Source of the DNA: Rutidosis leptorrhynchoides
Lineage: Eukaryota; Streptophyta; Magnoliopsida; Asterales; Asteraceae
NCBI RefSeq assembly: GCF_046630445.1
Contig: NC_092333.1
Location: 358,455,001 to 358,519,000, forward strand
Reading direction: 5' to 3'
DNA: 64,000 bases
Below are positions 37,932 through 50,540 of this stretch, piece after piece (the first letter of the stretch is position 1; every line of letters begins with the position of its first letter). The notes beneath the pieces were generated by a model. The model did not search any database, was not told the DNA's origin, and saw nothing but the letters and a program-made list of their open reading frames with translations. The translations under genes were made by a program, and so were the position numbers.

Positions 37932-40900
37932 TGGGCCCTATCATGTCCTCTTCAAATCATAAAGTATAATATGCAAATCCTCTATATATCCCTTCTTACT
38001 CTAGTTACACTTTGAGGCCTTGCCTTACCAAAAAAAAAAAAGGTTCCTTAAGCCCTATCATGTCCTCTTCGAATCATAACGTATAATATGTAAATCCTTT
38101 ATATATCCCTCCTCACTCTAGTTACACTCTTTCCTTTCAGAAAAAACAAAAAAAAAGTTTCTTGGGCCCTATCATGTCCTCTTCGAATCATAACTTATAA
38201 TATGCGAATCCTTTACATATCCCTTCTCACTCTAGTTACACTTTGGGGCCTTGTCTTTCAAGAAAAAGAAACAAAAAATTTCTTCATATCATGTCCTATT
38301 CGAATCATAAAGTATAATATGCAAATCCTTTATATATCCCATCTCAACCCCTCCACAAAACGTAATCAACGTAAACATCTTAACAATCACATCGGTGGCC
38401 TAGTGTGAGGTATCCGTGGTGGCCTAGTGTACGGTGTCTCGATCTCTTAACAAAAGGTCTAACATTCAGAAACCTAACTATGTAAACGTCTTGAAAGTGG
38501 CTAAGAAAAGGGTCAAAAACGATCAAAGGATACCCCGGTTGTGCCACATACATCTAAGTCATAATAACATAATCTCCCTCCGTGGGTAACCTAGACAGGA
38601 AAAAATTTCAACCGTCTATACTAGCATTGAAAGCTAGGTAACTACTTTGTTAACCAAGAGTGACATCAACTAAAGTGATGATAAATTCAAGCCGATGGAA
38701 TATGCAATATTACTTCAACATGGAAATTTAGGATACACTTAGTACAACGTAGGAATGGAAACGCTAAGGATCATTAGTAGAGTTCAAGATAAATCATAAG
38801 TGTCATTTAGTTTAAGAGAGATTTCTCCATATTTCTTGAGATTTGGAAATGATTTTTGTCTCTAGAAGAACAATAAAAATTTAGAAAATGTGTTTGAACA
38901 AAATTGATGTTTTCATTTTCCAGGATGAGAAATGCAAAAAAACAAAAATCATAGTTTCACCAAGGTTGCAAAAATTGCTACTAGGGGAGAATCGGTCGGG
39001 ACTTTAGAGCAAGTAATCGGTAATTCGAGAATTAATCGGGGATTAAACATATTGGACTATTTATACATTTAAAAACTAAATTTCAAAATTATGTGTAAAT
39101 ATAAAGAAACAATAAACATAGACATAATTGTCTAAAAACATAAATACAATCGTTCATTTTCTTTAAAAACTCTAAAATTATAGTTTAGATTCATGCTAAA
39201 ATGTTAACCAATTTTGACTTTAACCAGCAAATCCAATTTGGACCCATTAACCAACGTTGACCAGTTAATTGAACGGCTTTTGAAAAATCGCAACGGACTT
39301 TTCTTAAAAAGGAGTAATCGGAGATTAATCGAGAGTAGTCGGGGTTCAACAACACTTGAACACGTTTTCAATCGATATTCTTATAGAAAAACGAAAAACA
39401 AAAACTTGGAACACATTTTCTAGTTTTCCAATTTGCATAAAATATTCTTTGAAAAGAGTTTTAGCAACAAACACACCTTAAGTAATGCAACGATCATTCT
39501 TGACATGTTCATACAACTAATCGTTACAAAGGTGGCAATTCGGGTAAGCTTGCGGTTGTGAGATGGTGGGTCTAAATTACCAAAGATAAACATGAATTGC
39601 ATAAACCGTTTGGCAAGCTGGTTGATTCAGGTTAGAAGATTATTGTCGAATTTATGTGTTAGTTTTGAAGATGGGTGAAATGCACAATATTTCTGAACAA
39701 CCAGGGTTAAGATCCGGTAAACTAGGCGAGGCGAGTAATACGCCGAGTTCTCAGTTTTAAGATCGATCCAAGTACTCGGTTTAAATACTCAGTCAAACTT
39801 GATCAAACTCGGTCAAAAGTTGGTTAACAAAGCCAAAACTCGAGATCACTCGAAAAATCAGCCATAGTCAAACTTGGTGACATCCTACTCCCCGAGGACT
39901 CCCCGAATTTTCGAGTACTACCAAAAAGTGCTGACCTAGTACTCCCGAGTTGCGAGTTCTCCAATCTTATATAATTGTGAAGCATTACATTCAATCTACT
40001 ACTCTCTATCGAGTTAGATCAACTTGTATTAACATTCTTCTTCATCTATGGAATCCAATGTAATGCTACTAACTTGACAACACGAGTTCGTCACATACTA
40101 CGGACTATCACGTGGATAAAATATCACAACTAGTAGCTTAGTATTATCATATAAGGTACTATAAGTAAAAATAGGATTTTTGTAACTTTGTTCGATATAA
40201 GTATGTAATCCTAGGCTTTGATGATGTTTAATTAAGGTTTTTTCCACGAGTATTTGTTGGTAATATGTAGCTTTATTACATATGTTGGTCTACTGTGGAA
40301 TGTCGGATAGTAACACATTATCTTATAGCTTAATATAGAAGTTTTGCCCCCTTAGTTTTCCCCCTCACTTGGTTTCACTTTGTTAGTGTCCATGTGGAAC
40401 CTAATACTATGCGCTATAATGTTAGATGTTTGAGTTGTCATTGTCGTGTTTATTACTCCCGATTGTTAAACTTTATTGATTAAATCAAACTGTTTATGAG
40501 CAAGAAATGCTTAAAATTGTGAATGTGCCTATATTCTCATAGCCATGTGATCTTATTTCTTTTATTTCCTTCTCTTCATTGGCCACTAAAGTGTTGGTGT
40601 TTCTTTGCTGCGAATTTGGTTTCTACATAATCAAATGACATGAATGAAATATGATTCCTTCCACATACGAACTTCCCTTCGAAAATACATTGACATTTCC
40701 ATTTTCACTTATCAGCATATAGTATGACAAATGGATGTCATTTACAAAGGCACAAGAACATTCTTTTAGTTACTCTCAATGATAAACTAAATCCTCTTCT
40801 CTCTCCAAAATAAACTTCTTTTCTTAAAATGTATAGTCCTTTGATCTTCCCTATATGCACTCAATGAATAGATTAGCAATCACTAAGACACCTTGTGTCT

Positions 40901-42390
40901 CCTAAATAAACTTATTTCCTTAAAAAGGTACGGTCTTTCAATCTTCCCTACGTGCACTCAATGAATAGACTAACAATCCATTGACTTCATAGTTTTTTAC
41001 TTAGGTTAGTCTCTACAATACAAAAGATGACATAAAGTGTTGTAACCACCGGTAAAAAACCTACGTCGCTAGGCGCTAGGGCATCATAAGTAATCCCTAG
41101 ACAGGAAGGTTCTTGTTAGACCAGTCCGGACGAAAGCGCCATAGGGAGCGTGAAGCTCACAAATAGTCCGCCAAAAACTTCACACCATAGGCAGGATAGA
41201 AGTGATTCTTTCGCCAAAAACAAGTTCGTTACGCCAATAACGATTAGCTTCACAAACATTGGCGAGTCTAGCGGACCCCACTAGTGTAAAAAAATTTATA
41301 CAATGTATACATCAAATTGTGTATGGACACCATTAAATTTAAGGATAGGACCCCATCTATTTTGAAAATTTATGGTTTTCTTAGGTAAACAACCACTAAA
41401 GTGTCATTAAAAAATAATTAGCTTTGAAAAAAAATTCAGGGACCCCATTGAGTTTTGATTCTGGATACACCACTGTTCACAAAAAAGGTTTTAGTTATTG
41501 TACACTATGTTTTACTTGTTGTATAATTTGTATATTCGTAAGGTATATTTGTGAGTATTGTTTAGTTATGATAGGTAGTGTTTAGTTATTATTTCGTTAT
41601 GGGTTAGTGATAGTGATGTGTCAACTAAGAAGTTCAGTGAAAGCAATGGGGAGTGGTCTTACTGGCACCCATGATCCACATAACAATGTATAACAAAACT
41701 AATTACAGTATTCAATCACATTCTAACACACAAGTCTGCACACCAAACAGGAGACACATAATATATCCCCAATCAAACATAAACATCAAACAGATAAATT
41801 CTTTAAGCATATAGTGTTTGCACATGTCCCAAAAAAAAAGAGCTACTTTTAGTTCTGTTGATGCCAAATTCAGTACACATCCAAATTATTACTAAAAGCC
41901 AACAACAGTTTCTATTGAGATACAATTCAACATCTGTTAAAGTTATTACAAAATTTAAAAGATAATTAAAATTTAGTCAAGGTGTAGCTCTCTTATTAAA
42001 CACGTGCACAAACACTAAAAATCCCCAAATTAGCATACATGCATGATCAATTAACCTATCATAAAAAAAACCTAAAATTCCAAAATCAAAACAAGAAATA
42101 ACATAATATCATATAATTGGCACGCAGAATACACAATTAAGGTGGATAGATATAGAACCTTTATGATCATCGAGGTTTTCGATTGATGGAGGCGCATTAT
42201 CTTCGTCTTCTTCTTCTTCTTCGAATTCTTCATCCTCATCATCGGAGACTTCTTCTTCAACTTCGATTTCTTCTTCGATTTCAATTTCTTCGTATTCGTA
42301 TTCATCGGAGTCGGATGCGGTAGGAGATTGAGATTCAGTCACGGCGGTGGTAGGAGGAACGGCGGCGGCAGCCGCGGTGGTGGTAGGCAT
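33452..42390 (-). CDS. CCCH zinc-finger protein, FRIGIDA-ESSENTIAL1/C3H38/C3H55-like (five exons)
   Basis: The exons (minus strand) are 42390-42159, 35580-35214, 35125-34905, 34807-33579 and 33481-33452. All four introns are GT-AG and the phases match, giving 2079 nt and 692 residues. Exon 1 encodes an Ala/Thr start, then a Glu/Asp-rich stretch (about residues 27-68). Exon 2 holds three imperfect repeats of VEEA..QC.GE...ADP.NPF. Exon 3 carries one CCCH finger, C229-x7-C237-x5-C243-x3-H247 (CDFFAKGWCIKGNSCRFRH). Exon 4 is Ser/Asn/Pro-rich with a six-His run. The conserved C-terminal domain starts near residue 609 (VRHFRAALIEFVKELVKPTW) and ends LVEAYIEKYGKL. That domain and the single finger fit plant FES1-type proteins; Arabidopsis FES1 is nuclear and needed for FRIGIDA-dependent FLC expression. 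Which paralogue this is, and whether the flowering role applies, is not known. The transcription start is not defined. Confidence 0.9.
36445..36665 (+). mobile_element. SINE-like repeat with TTG tail, copy 2
   Basis: GGACCGGAGGTCCTCACGGA begins the body and GGGTTTTATTGTTGTTGTTT ends it. It aligns with 30917-31115 over most of its length. It lies in intron 1, antisense to the gene. Confidence 0.6.
36853..36915 (+). mobile_element. SINE head-like fragment (box A and weak box B)
   Basis: GGTGGCCTCGTGGTTGGGCG resembles a tRNA box A region and ACTTAGGTTCCCC a weakened box B. It runs directly into the first ATTACACTTTGGGGCCTTGC that characterises each unit of the following array, so the array may derive from this SINE's 3' part. 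Confidence 0.45.
36940..38345 (+). repeat. tandem array of a ~109-136 bp unit with an internal poly(A)
   Basis: Ten copies are marked by TATCATGTCCTCTTCG-like strings at about 36965, 37085, 37194, 37307, 37420, 37803, 37939, 38057, 38170 and 38288. Each unit has CATAAAGTATAATATGCAAA, TATATCCCTTCTCACTCTAG, TTACACTTTGGGG and CTTGCCTTTC followed by an A run of 6 to about 40. A unique segment (about 37445-37735) interrupts it. The apparent reading frames are repeat artefacts. Confidence 0.9.
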
Positions 42391-42902
42391 TTGGGAGAGG
42401 GTTTGGTGGAAAGCCCTATGATACTGTGCGCGAAAATTGTTGTTTGTTGGGAATGGTTACAGGAATGAGAATGAGGGTTTGGTGGAAAGCTATGAGATTG
42501 TGATGTGTGAATTTTTATAGTATTGGACTCTTGAATCTTGACCTAAATATACTATGTATCATATAGAAGGATGGTTAAAAAAACGGATGAGTCTCATTTA
42601 TTTCTGTATATTCGTTACATACTCCATCTCATTGAAATTAGTCTTTACACTCGTAAAATTAGACTTTAATTTTAAGAAAATGTTAAGTGTTAAATCTTAA
42701 TAGTGTTGTCACCTATTCTCTATCTCTATCTCTATTCTCTATTTTTATTTATTATAACAAAAACAATATTAACAAAACATTTTAAATAAAAGATGACATG
42801 ACATAATCTTCACCCTTGAATTAAAAACTAAAACACAACAAGAACCATTAAATCAAAATCAAATGATATATTTTCAAATATATCATAAACCTCTTAACAA
42901 GT
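42391..42902 (-). promoter_or_regulatory. upstream region of the CCCH gene
   Basis: This stretch separates the ATG at 42390 from the next minus-strand frame, so it must hold the 5' UTR and at least part of the promoter. No TATA box can be placed with confidence. 42600-42850 is AT-rich and has no coding content. Confidence 0.4.
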
Positions 42903-43472
42903 TCAAAGTTTAAATTTAGATATAGAATAGATAGATATAACTAGTTCCGAGACGGACCGCGCGTTGTGGCGGTTGCATTTTGCTTCTTTATATTTTTTGC
43001 ATCCATTGACCCTAACCGTCTGTTTCACTATAAAGTAACGGCACCCATCCAGTTCCATCATTTCAAAATACGGCAGCGCCTTGAAATCAACGGCATGCTT
43101 GAAGTAATCAACACCATTTTCCCTTCTAACACCGAAACAGTCCAAGTCCTTGAAAAATGCCAAACTCAAAATCTTACCACATGTCACCTTACCAATTCGA
43201 TCATAATACATTTTATACTTGGGTTCCAGTGGCAGTTTACGAAACCATGACTTTTTCATGTTCTTTTGATATTCTCTCCATTCTTGATTGTATTGTTTAT
43301 TCACCTCTTCAACTTTTTTAGTTTCTAAGAAAGTCTTCACCCATAGTCTCACTTGATGAATTTGCATCATCAGACGCATCCTCAATAATCACCTCTTCAG
43401 CCCTATCGTCCTCAGAATGTCTATTTACACTTGTTCCCGACGTGTTTGGCGCTCTTTCATTAGCCATCAACT
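42903..43472 (-). pseudogene. unrecognised reading frame, probably broken
   Basis: On the minus strand, MANERAPNTSGTSVNRHSED starts at about 43468 and runs acidic for some 50 codons to a stop just after GEDFLRN (about 43322). A shifted frame continues KKVEEVNKQYNQEWREYQKN, then a basic Tyr-rich stretch (LPLEPKYKMYYDRIGKVTCG) and ends ISIYSISKFKL at 42903. The two frames look like one protein split by a one-base change, about 185 residues in all. I do not recognise a domain. It may be a transposon-related gene, or the shift may hide an intron. Confidence 0.4.
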
Positions 43473-44381
43473 ATGTAAGGAACTAGAGGGGGTGAATAGT
43501 TACTTGATACGTTTTTAACACTTTTTTGATTTATCACCAAATTTGATTAATTATGATAAACCAATTCAACTCAAACTTGATGTGTGTGGTGTGTATGTTC
43601 AAAATGATAAGTAAAGTAATGTAAAGAACATAGACACAAGGATTTATAGTGGTTCAGGTAGATGTTAACTAATCCACCTTAATCCACTCTCTCATTACAC
43701 TAATCGGGATTTCTTGCTTCACTAAGCACTTTTCTCCAAACCCGGTGGAGATCCGATTTACAAGTCTTCAACTTCTTTGGTAGACAACAAACCTATTCTT
43801 TCTATCCCTTTGAAAGACCAACTCCAACCTAGCTCAACTTGTCTTCAACTTGGACAAGTATTAATCTTCAAATAAGATTAATCAACTTCCTAAATCCCTT
43901 TAAGGAAGTAGATCACTAAGCTAGCCTATGCTTCTACTAATTGAAGTTACAAGACTCGTACACTTTGCAGTGATAATCCTAAGACAATACTAAGACATAC
44001 ATCACACTAAGTAAACTCACAAGATAAATAATTTTGATTAGTAAGTTTACATAAACCAAATTATATATCTATAAGATCATAGAATCTTCTCTTGCTTGAT
44101 CACATTTGAGTAGTAATTAAAGCACTTGTGATCTCTGAAAATAAGCCTTTGAAATATGCAAGAGGGTCAGCTTTAAATGTTCTTCAATGCTTGTTATTTA
44201 TAGTGAGATTCAAAAACTAGCCGTTGTCACACGGTCACCAGCACGGTTGACCGTGGTTCGACCGCGCGTACTCCAGTCCAAAATATGTATCCAGTGTATA
44301 GCCGTTTGACTCAGATTTAAACACCACATTTTGAAATCTTTACTTCATCTAGCACCTGTAGAAGAAACCCAAGATCATATA
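43473..44381. other. unrecognised repeat-like sequence
   Basis: It begins near GGAACTAGAGGGGGTGAATA and includes GGATTTATAGTGGTTCAGGT, motifs I have seen in dispersed plant repeats, but no element boundary is visible. It is continuous with 47451-47598 once the solo LTR is removed. Confidence 0.4.
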
Positions 44382-44386
44382 CAAGT
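44382..44386. repeat. target-site duplication of the solo LTR, left copy
   Basis: CAAGT, identical to 47446-47450. Confidence 0.88.
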
Positions 44387-47300
44387 TGTGATGCCCCGTA
44401 CAAAACCATCGTGTACGATTCATCAACAACAGGATCATTACAAGGTCAAACACTATATGCGGTTTCAAAATAAGTTTGCATTCATGATAAAAGGTGACGT
44501 TTTAACCAACGTCAAATGTTTAACAACCAAAAGTACGCTTCTACGAATAGCAAGCAATAATAGTACGTGACCCATAGGTCGTTACAAATACATCGTTTCA
44601 AAAGAAATATAGTTTAAATGCAAAATAAACGTTTCATGCGGTGACATCTCTAATAAGCGCAGCGGGAGTCTACAAAGCATGACAACTACAGCGGAAGCAA
44701 GCAAACCTTAAGCACCTGAGAAAAACATGCTTAAAAACGTCAACACAAAGGTTGGTGAGCTATAGTTTAAGTATAACCGTAATGTAAGGTAGGCCACGAG
44801 ATTTCAGTGCTTCAACAGCGTTTCAAAACAGTATGAAAAGTATATGTATAACCGTGGGCACTTGGTAACTAACTTAACGTAAATAACACCCCCTAAAAGT
44901 ACACTTGGCGAGTGCGTAAGTTTACGAAGTATTAAACACCCGTTAAATGCTAGCGCTACTAGCCCGAGTGGGGATGTCAAACCCTATGGATCCATATCTA
45001 AGATTCGCGTTCACCGGTTCAAAGACCAATGACTAAACGTTACCGAGCTAAGGGGAAAGTTTATGCCGTTGTATAACCCACACATATATAAAGTTTAAGT
45101 ACTCGTGCCTAGTATGTAAAACGTAAAATGCGCATGTATTCTCAGTTCCCAAAATAGTTAAAGTAAAAAAGGGATGCTATAACTCACAGTGGAAAGTAGT
45201 AAAAGTTGATACGCGGGAATAGTAAGCAAGTGGTTGGTCCGGAAGGTCCTCAACCTAAGTCAAAAGTTACTAAGTCAGTAAATCGTTCCCAATGGTTTTA
45301 AAGTATGTAAATTAGGTCTTAAGTATCATCATCATTCATCATCAAACAAAAAGTGTAAACTAAGTTTCAAGTCAAAACTATGGTTTGAAACAAGGGCTGA
45401 CTTCGTTCAGTCGCCACGACCTCTATACAAACTGAAATGAGGTGAGACCAGTAGTCATGGCTCCGTATATGAGTCCCCTAGAGGCTGACCAATTTCTAGA
45501 ACCAATCTCGTCTTCGTTTGACTGTAGAGACGGTTTAAGTGCGAGTAGGTCAGAAATTTCAGCACAACGTTAATAGGGTGTAGTGACTTTCGGGAGGCCA
45601 CAGATCCTAAACCGTAACTCGGATTAAGACGAGGTCTAAACGGAAAATCATCTACTCGAACCGAAATAACTGAAAATCAACTTTCCAGTAGCCCAGGTAG
45701 TCTGATCAGTTCTAGAAACAGTAAGTAAAGGTGTTCCGGTGGGTTCTTGGTGCTTGATGCTCATCACGGTTCTCATCCTTGATGCGTATAGCTTCAAGTG
45801 TACAACTCGTTGATGGGTTTGCATCATATTAACCAAGGTTTGACCACCATAACACTAGTGTAAGTCTAAGATATGTAGCACAACTCACTTAAGAGTTGTA
45901 TGTAGTTTGATGAACCAAAGTTACATCAAGATCTTAGATCCGACACATACATGGGTTCTACTAGTAATATTAAGCTACAAACTTGAAAGTAAACTAAATA
46001 ATCAAGATCATAAGTTGTAGAACTTAGATCTTAGCTAGATCTTAAAGATCTTAGACTAGAAAGTCTAGATCTAGTGTTCTTAAGTTAGATCCTAAGTTAC
46101 AAAACTTGGATCTACACTTTAATAAAACCATAAGTTATGAAACTTAGATTTTCAACTTGAAAAATGTATGTAAGCTTGTAAGCTCTTATTTATAACAAAA
46201 TTAGAAGACCATAAGTTATATAAACTTAGATCCAACATAAGTATATGAAGTTATAGCTAGAAAGTTATACTTCCATGTTCTTGAACTTATAAAGTTAACT
46301 TTTAGTTCCAAGAAATATGAGATCAAGATTAACTAGTAATACTTGACCAAATTAACAACATCACAACTTTAAAGTACATAAAATGAAGATATAAACTAAA
46401 TCTACAAGTAATAAGTTCATGGTTGTTCATACTTAGAAAGATTCAAGCCAAGGCTTTGATCTTTAAGAAAGTAAACCTTAAGTTTACAAACATGAACACA
46501 AGTATGATAATGAAACTTATGAACTTTAAATCTTTAAAATATTTAAGTGTAGAACCATAAAATAGAAAGTTTAGATTCTTGTTCTTGGTTCTTCATCAAA
46601 GAAATGATGGAAGTAACCAAGATTACATGAAGATACAAGTTATAGAACTTGATCTTTAACAACAACAAACAACTACAAGTAATTAAACAACAACAAAGAA
46701 CAAGTAATGATGATGATGATGTGTTTATGATTCGGTTTTTAAAGAAAAGAAAGAAGAAGAAATAGTTCATGTTACTTACAATATTTGAGAGAAAAGAAAT
46801 GAGAGAAAGTTGAGAGAAAATGTAAGTATGTGTGTGTAAAGAAATGAGATGAGATGCTAGTAAATAAGTCACCAAAAATTGAAAACAACACTCCCTCCCA
46901 CACCATTGTTGGCTAACGGTCAAGGGGTGTCCCAAAGAGGCAAGTCACATGCTAACTTTCAAATGTGGGAGAATGGTGAGAGCTTGGAATGGTATTAAAG
47001 CAAATTGGTATGGGAAAGTGGTGTAAGTATGCATGTAACTAGATTCCATTCACTAATTAATCTAAGTTAAGCCTTAATAAGTTACTAGTAACAAATGGGC
47101 TCCTAATTAATCCATTAAGAGGAGTAGGGTGGGCTTCCAAGTCCATTAACATGAGTCCACTAATGAAAGCCCAAGTCTAAGCAAGTAATCAACAATTAAA
47201 TAAATAAAGCCCAAGTAATTAACTAGTAACATTAGTTAATTAAAAATGACTAATAATAATTAATCATGAACGTAAATAATATCCAAAATATTATTCATGT

Positions 47301-47445
47301 AAAGTACGTGTGTCACAAAGACGAGTCGGGCCATGAAAAGTTAAATACGGTAACAAGTAACACGTATAAGAATACGTTTATTAAAACACAAGAATTAATA
47401 ATAAATTATTAATAATTAAACGTTGGAAAATCCAGGGTCGTTACA
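44387..47445 (-). mobile_element. solo LTR, minus strand, 3059 bp
   Basis: Read on the minus strand it starts TGTAACGACCCTGG at 47445 and ends GTACGGGGCATCACA at 44387, between perfect CAAGT duplications. No internal region is present, which indicates recombination between the two LTRs of a former element. It contains the shared LTR core (CTGAGAATACATGCGC near 45130-45150) and the TTGGTGAG / TTCTCAGG motifs near 44710-44760. The open frame 46935-46543 lies within it and has no protein motif. Confidence 0.88.
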
Positions 47446-47450
47446 CAAGT
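47446..47450. repeat. target-site duplication of the solo LTR, right copy
   Basis: CAAGT, identical to 44382-44386. Confidence 0.88.
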
Positions 47451-48777
47451 ACTATATGTATTAAGTGTGTGAGATTTGGTCTTATTGAGTGAAAATGACC
47501 TAACACTCCAAATGTGGTAAACCCAACATTCTTGGAGAAGTGTCTTGATTGACATTTAGGGTAATCTCAGTTTTGGTCAAGACTTAGATAGGTTCATTTT
47601 TCATGACCCGTCCTAATCCATCCGGATGAATACATTACATTTGGTTACATCGCGAGGTACTTGACCTCTATATGATACATTTTATAAACATTGCATTCGT
47701 TTTTAAAAGATAAACTTTCATTACATCGAAAGTTGACGGCATGCATACCATTTTATAATATATCCAACTATAATTGACTTAATAATAATCTTGAAGAATT
47801 CGACGACTCGAATGCAACGTCTTTTGAAATGTGTCATGAATGACTCCAAGTAATATCTCTAATATGAGCAAATGCACAGCGGAAGAGTTCTTTCATACCC
47901 GAGAATAAACATGCTTTCAAGTGTCAACCAAAAGGTTGGTGAGTTCATTAGTTTATCATAAACATTCATTTCCATCATTTTAATAGACCACAAGATTTCA
48001 TTTTTCCATAAACATACATCTCATATCAGGCATTTTGCAAACTGCATAGAGATAAAAATCATTCATATGGTGAACACCTGGTAACCGACATTAACAAGAT
48101 GCATATAGAATATCCCCATCATTCCGGGACACCCATCAGACATGATAAACTCAAAGTACTAAAGCATTCCAAATTCCAGAATGGGGCTTGTTGGGCCCGA
48201 TAGATCTATCTTTAGGATTCGCGTCAATTAGGGGTGCACTAATTCTCAAAATTAGTGATGTTCCCTAATTCTTAGATTACCAGGCTAAAAGGGGCATATT
48301 CGGCTTCGATCCATTCAACCATATAATGTAGTTTAGATTACTTGTGTCTATTTCGTCAAACATTTATAAAAGCGCATGTATTCTCAGTCCCAAAAATATA
48401 TATTGCAAAAGCATGTAAAAAGAGATAATGAAACTCACAATACGATATTTTGTAGTAAAAATATGCATACGACGACACTGAACAAGTGCAGGGTTGGCCT
48501 CGGATTCACGAACCTATATCAAGTATATATATTAACACATATCCCATTTAATCAACTAAGTTTACTTATATTTTATAATTTATTAAAATTAGTATTTTTT
48601 AAATATAATTTTTCTTATAATAAATATATAATTTAAAGTTTTATCAATATAAATGGTAATATATTAGTTAATAACATATTAGTATGTAATATTAGTTGAC
48701 TTGTAAATGTATTTTTGTATAGATAACATTTGTTTTAAAAAATAATAATTATAATAATACTAAAAATAATAATAGTA

Positions 48778-49325
<548 letters not shown>

Positions 49326-49367
49326 TAATAGTAGCTACCTCCACAAGAAAAAGACTTTAAAAATAAT

Positions 49368-49434
49368 GCCCTCACCGGGACTTGAACCCGCGACCTCTCG
49401 TTCACTCGAAACACCTTTTAACCACTCATCCGTT
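49368..49434 (-). other. tRNA-like module in element E
   Basis: On the minus strand: GATGAGTGGTTAAAAGG (box A-like), then GAGAGGTCGCGGGTTCAAGT ending in CCCGGTGAGG, an excellent box B and T-arm match. It is followed by AT-rich triplet repeats. No closed acceptor stem is visible. Confidence 0.65.
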
Positions 49435-50429
49435 CCATTTTATCTGATAAATTCTCAGAAGTAATTCATTTAAACCGAGATTCGAATCCTATGTTTAGTT
49501 CACCATCGGCCCAACATCATGTTCAGCCCAACTCTAGCTTCTGCGGCCCAACAAACCTGGCAGCCCAACAGGTACAATACGCAAAATAAATATGGCAGCC
49601 TGATAATATTTAAAGGAGCCCGTTTTTATATAGTCCATTAGCTTGTTGTTAGTTAAATAAAAAAAACGCTGCTTGCTGTAGTGACCCGGATCTGTAATGT
49701 TGAGTGACAAAGAATATATTGACCTTCGACTGCTCTCAACGATTCACGAACAATTAATTGTAAATAGATATGTGTGTATGTATATATACATAATAATTCG
49801 AAATATAATTTGAAGTAATATATGTTGTTGTTATTAAAAAAATTAATAAAATAAAAATAGGATATTATAATAATTATTATTTAAAATATATCTATATATA
49901 TAAATAAAGTATATTGAATATACATATTTGGTTTCGAATTCATTTAGTAAATGATGGTAGCACTCGTTCATTATTCGATGGTTATTTGAGCGAGTTAAAA
50001 TCAAACTTGTATTATTTTAAAATAAACGTTGATCCGAAACTGAGTTCTTTGAATTATAGACTTATTAAAAAATGTATTTAGGAACTATTTGGTAAGTTAT
50101 AAAAAGTAAACTTTTTATATTTTACCTGGGATCGGGAGTGGACAGTGTGTAAAATTTTGTTTAATAATTGATGATCGAATTTGATATCATAATGACCAAA
50201 ATAAATAAAGACATTTAATTTAAAAATATGAGATTTTTCTGAACACTTTTATATTTAATTTAAAAATATGGGATTTTTCTGAACACTTTTATCCGCCACT
50301 GATTTAACAATGGGGTACAATTTAGCAGTCCGTGAAAACTGTCGGTAGAATGAAACAAATTAATCGATGGCTGTACTGTTAAATTCTGAATTATGTAAAG
50401 TGTTTTTGTTTCATCATCTTCCACTAACT

Positions 50430-50540
<111 letters not shown>

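Larger units (their letters stand above)
35581..42158 (-). other. intron 1 of the CCCH gene, filled with repeats
   Basis: The donor after CATAAAG is GTTCTATATC and the acceptor is CCTTGCAG. One base left over from exon 1 and two at the start of exon 2 complete a Gly codon, which supports joining these distant exons. The intron holds a TTG-tailed SINE-like copy (36445-36665), a SINE-head-like piece (36853-36915), the A-tract tandem array (36940-38345), and a short GGTGGCCTAGTG direct repeat near 38390-38430. 38430-42158 has no recognised gene; 39720-39970 is rich in ACTCGG/CTCGAG-type motifs. Confidence 0.75.

Noticed and set aside
36940..38345. CRISPR-like or coding array
   Set aside because: Units are contiguous tandem repeats with poly(A), without the short repeat and unique spacer layout. 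The frames are repeat artefacts, and the context is a plant intron.
46543..46935. 130-codon minus-strand hydrophobic frame
   Set aside because: It lies wholly in the solo LTR and has no homologous frame in other LTRs.
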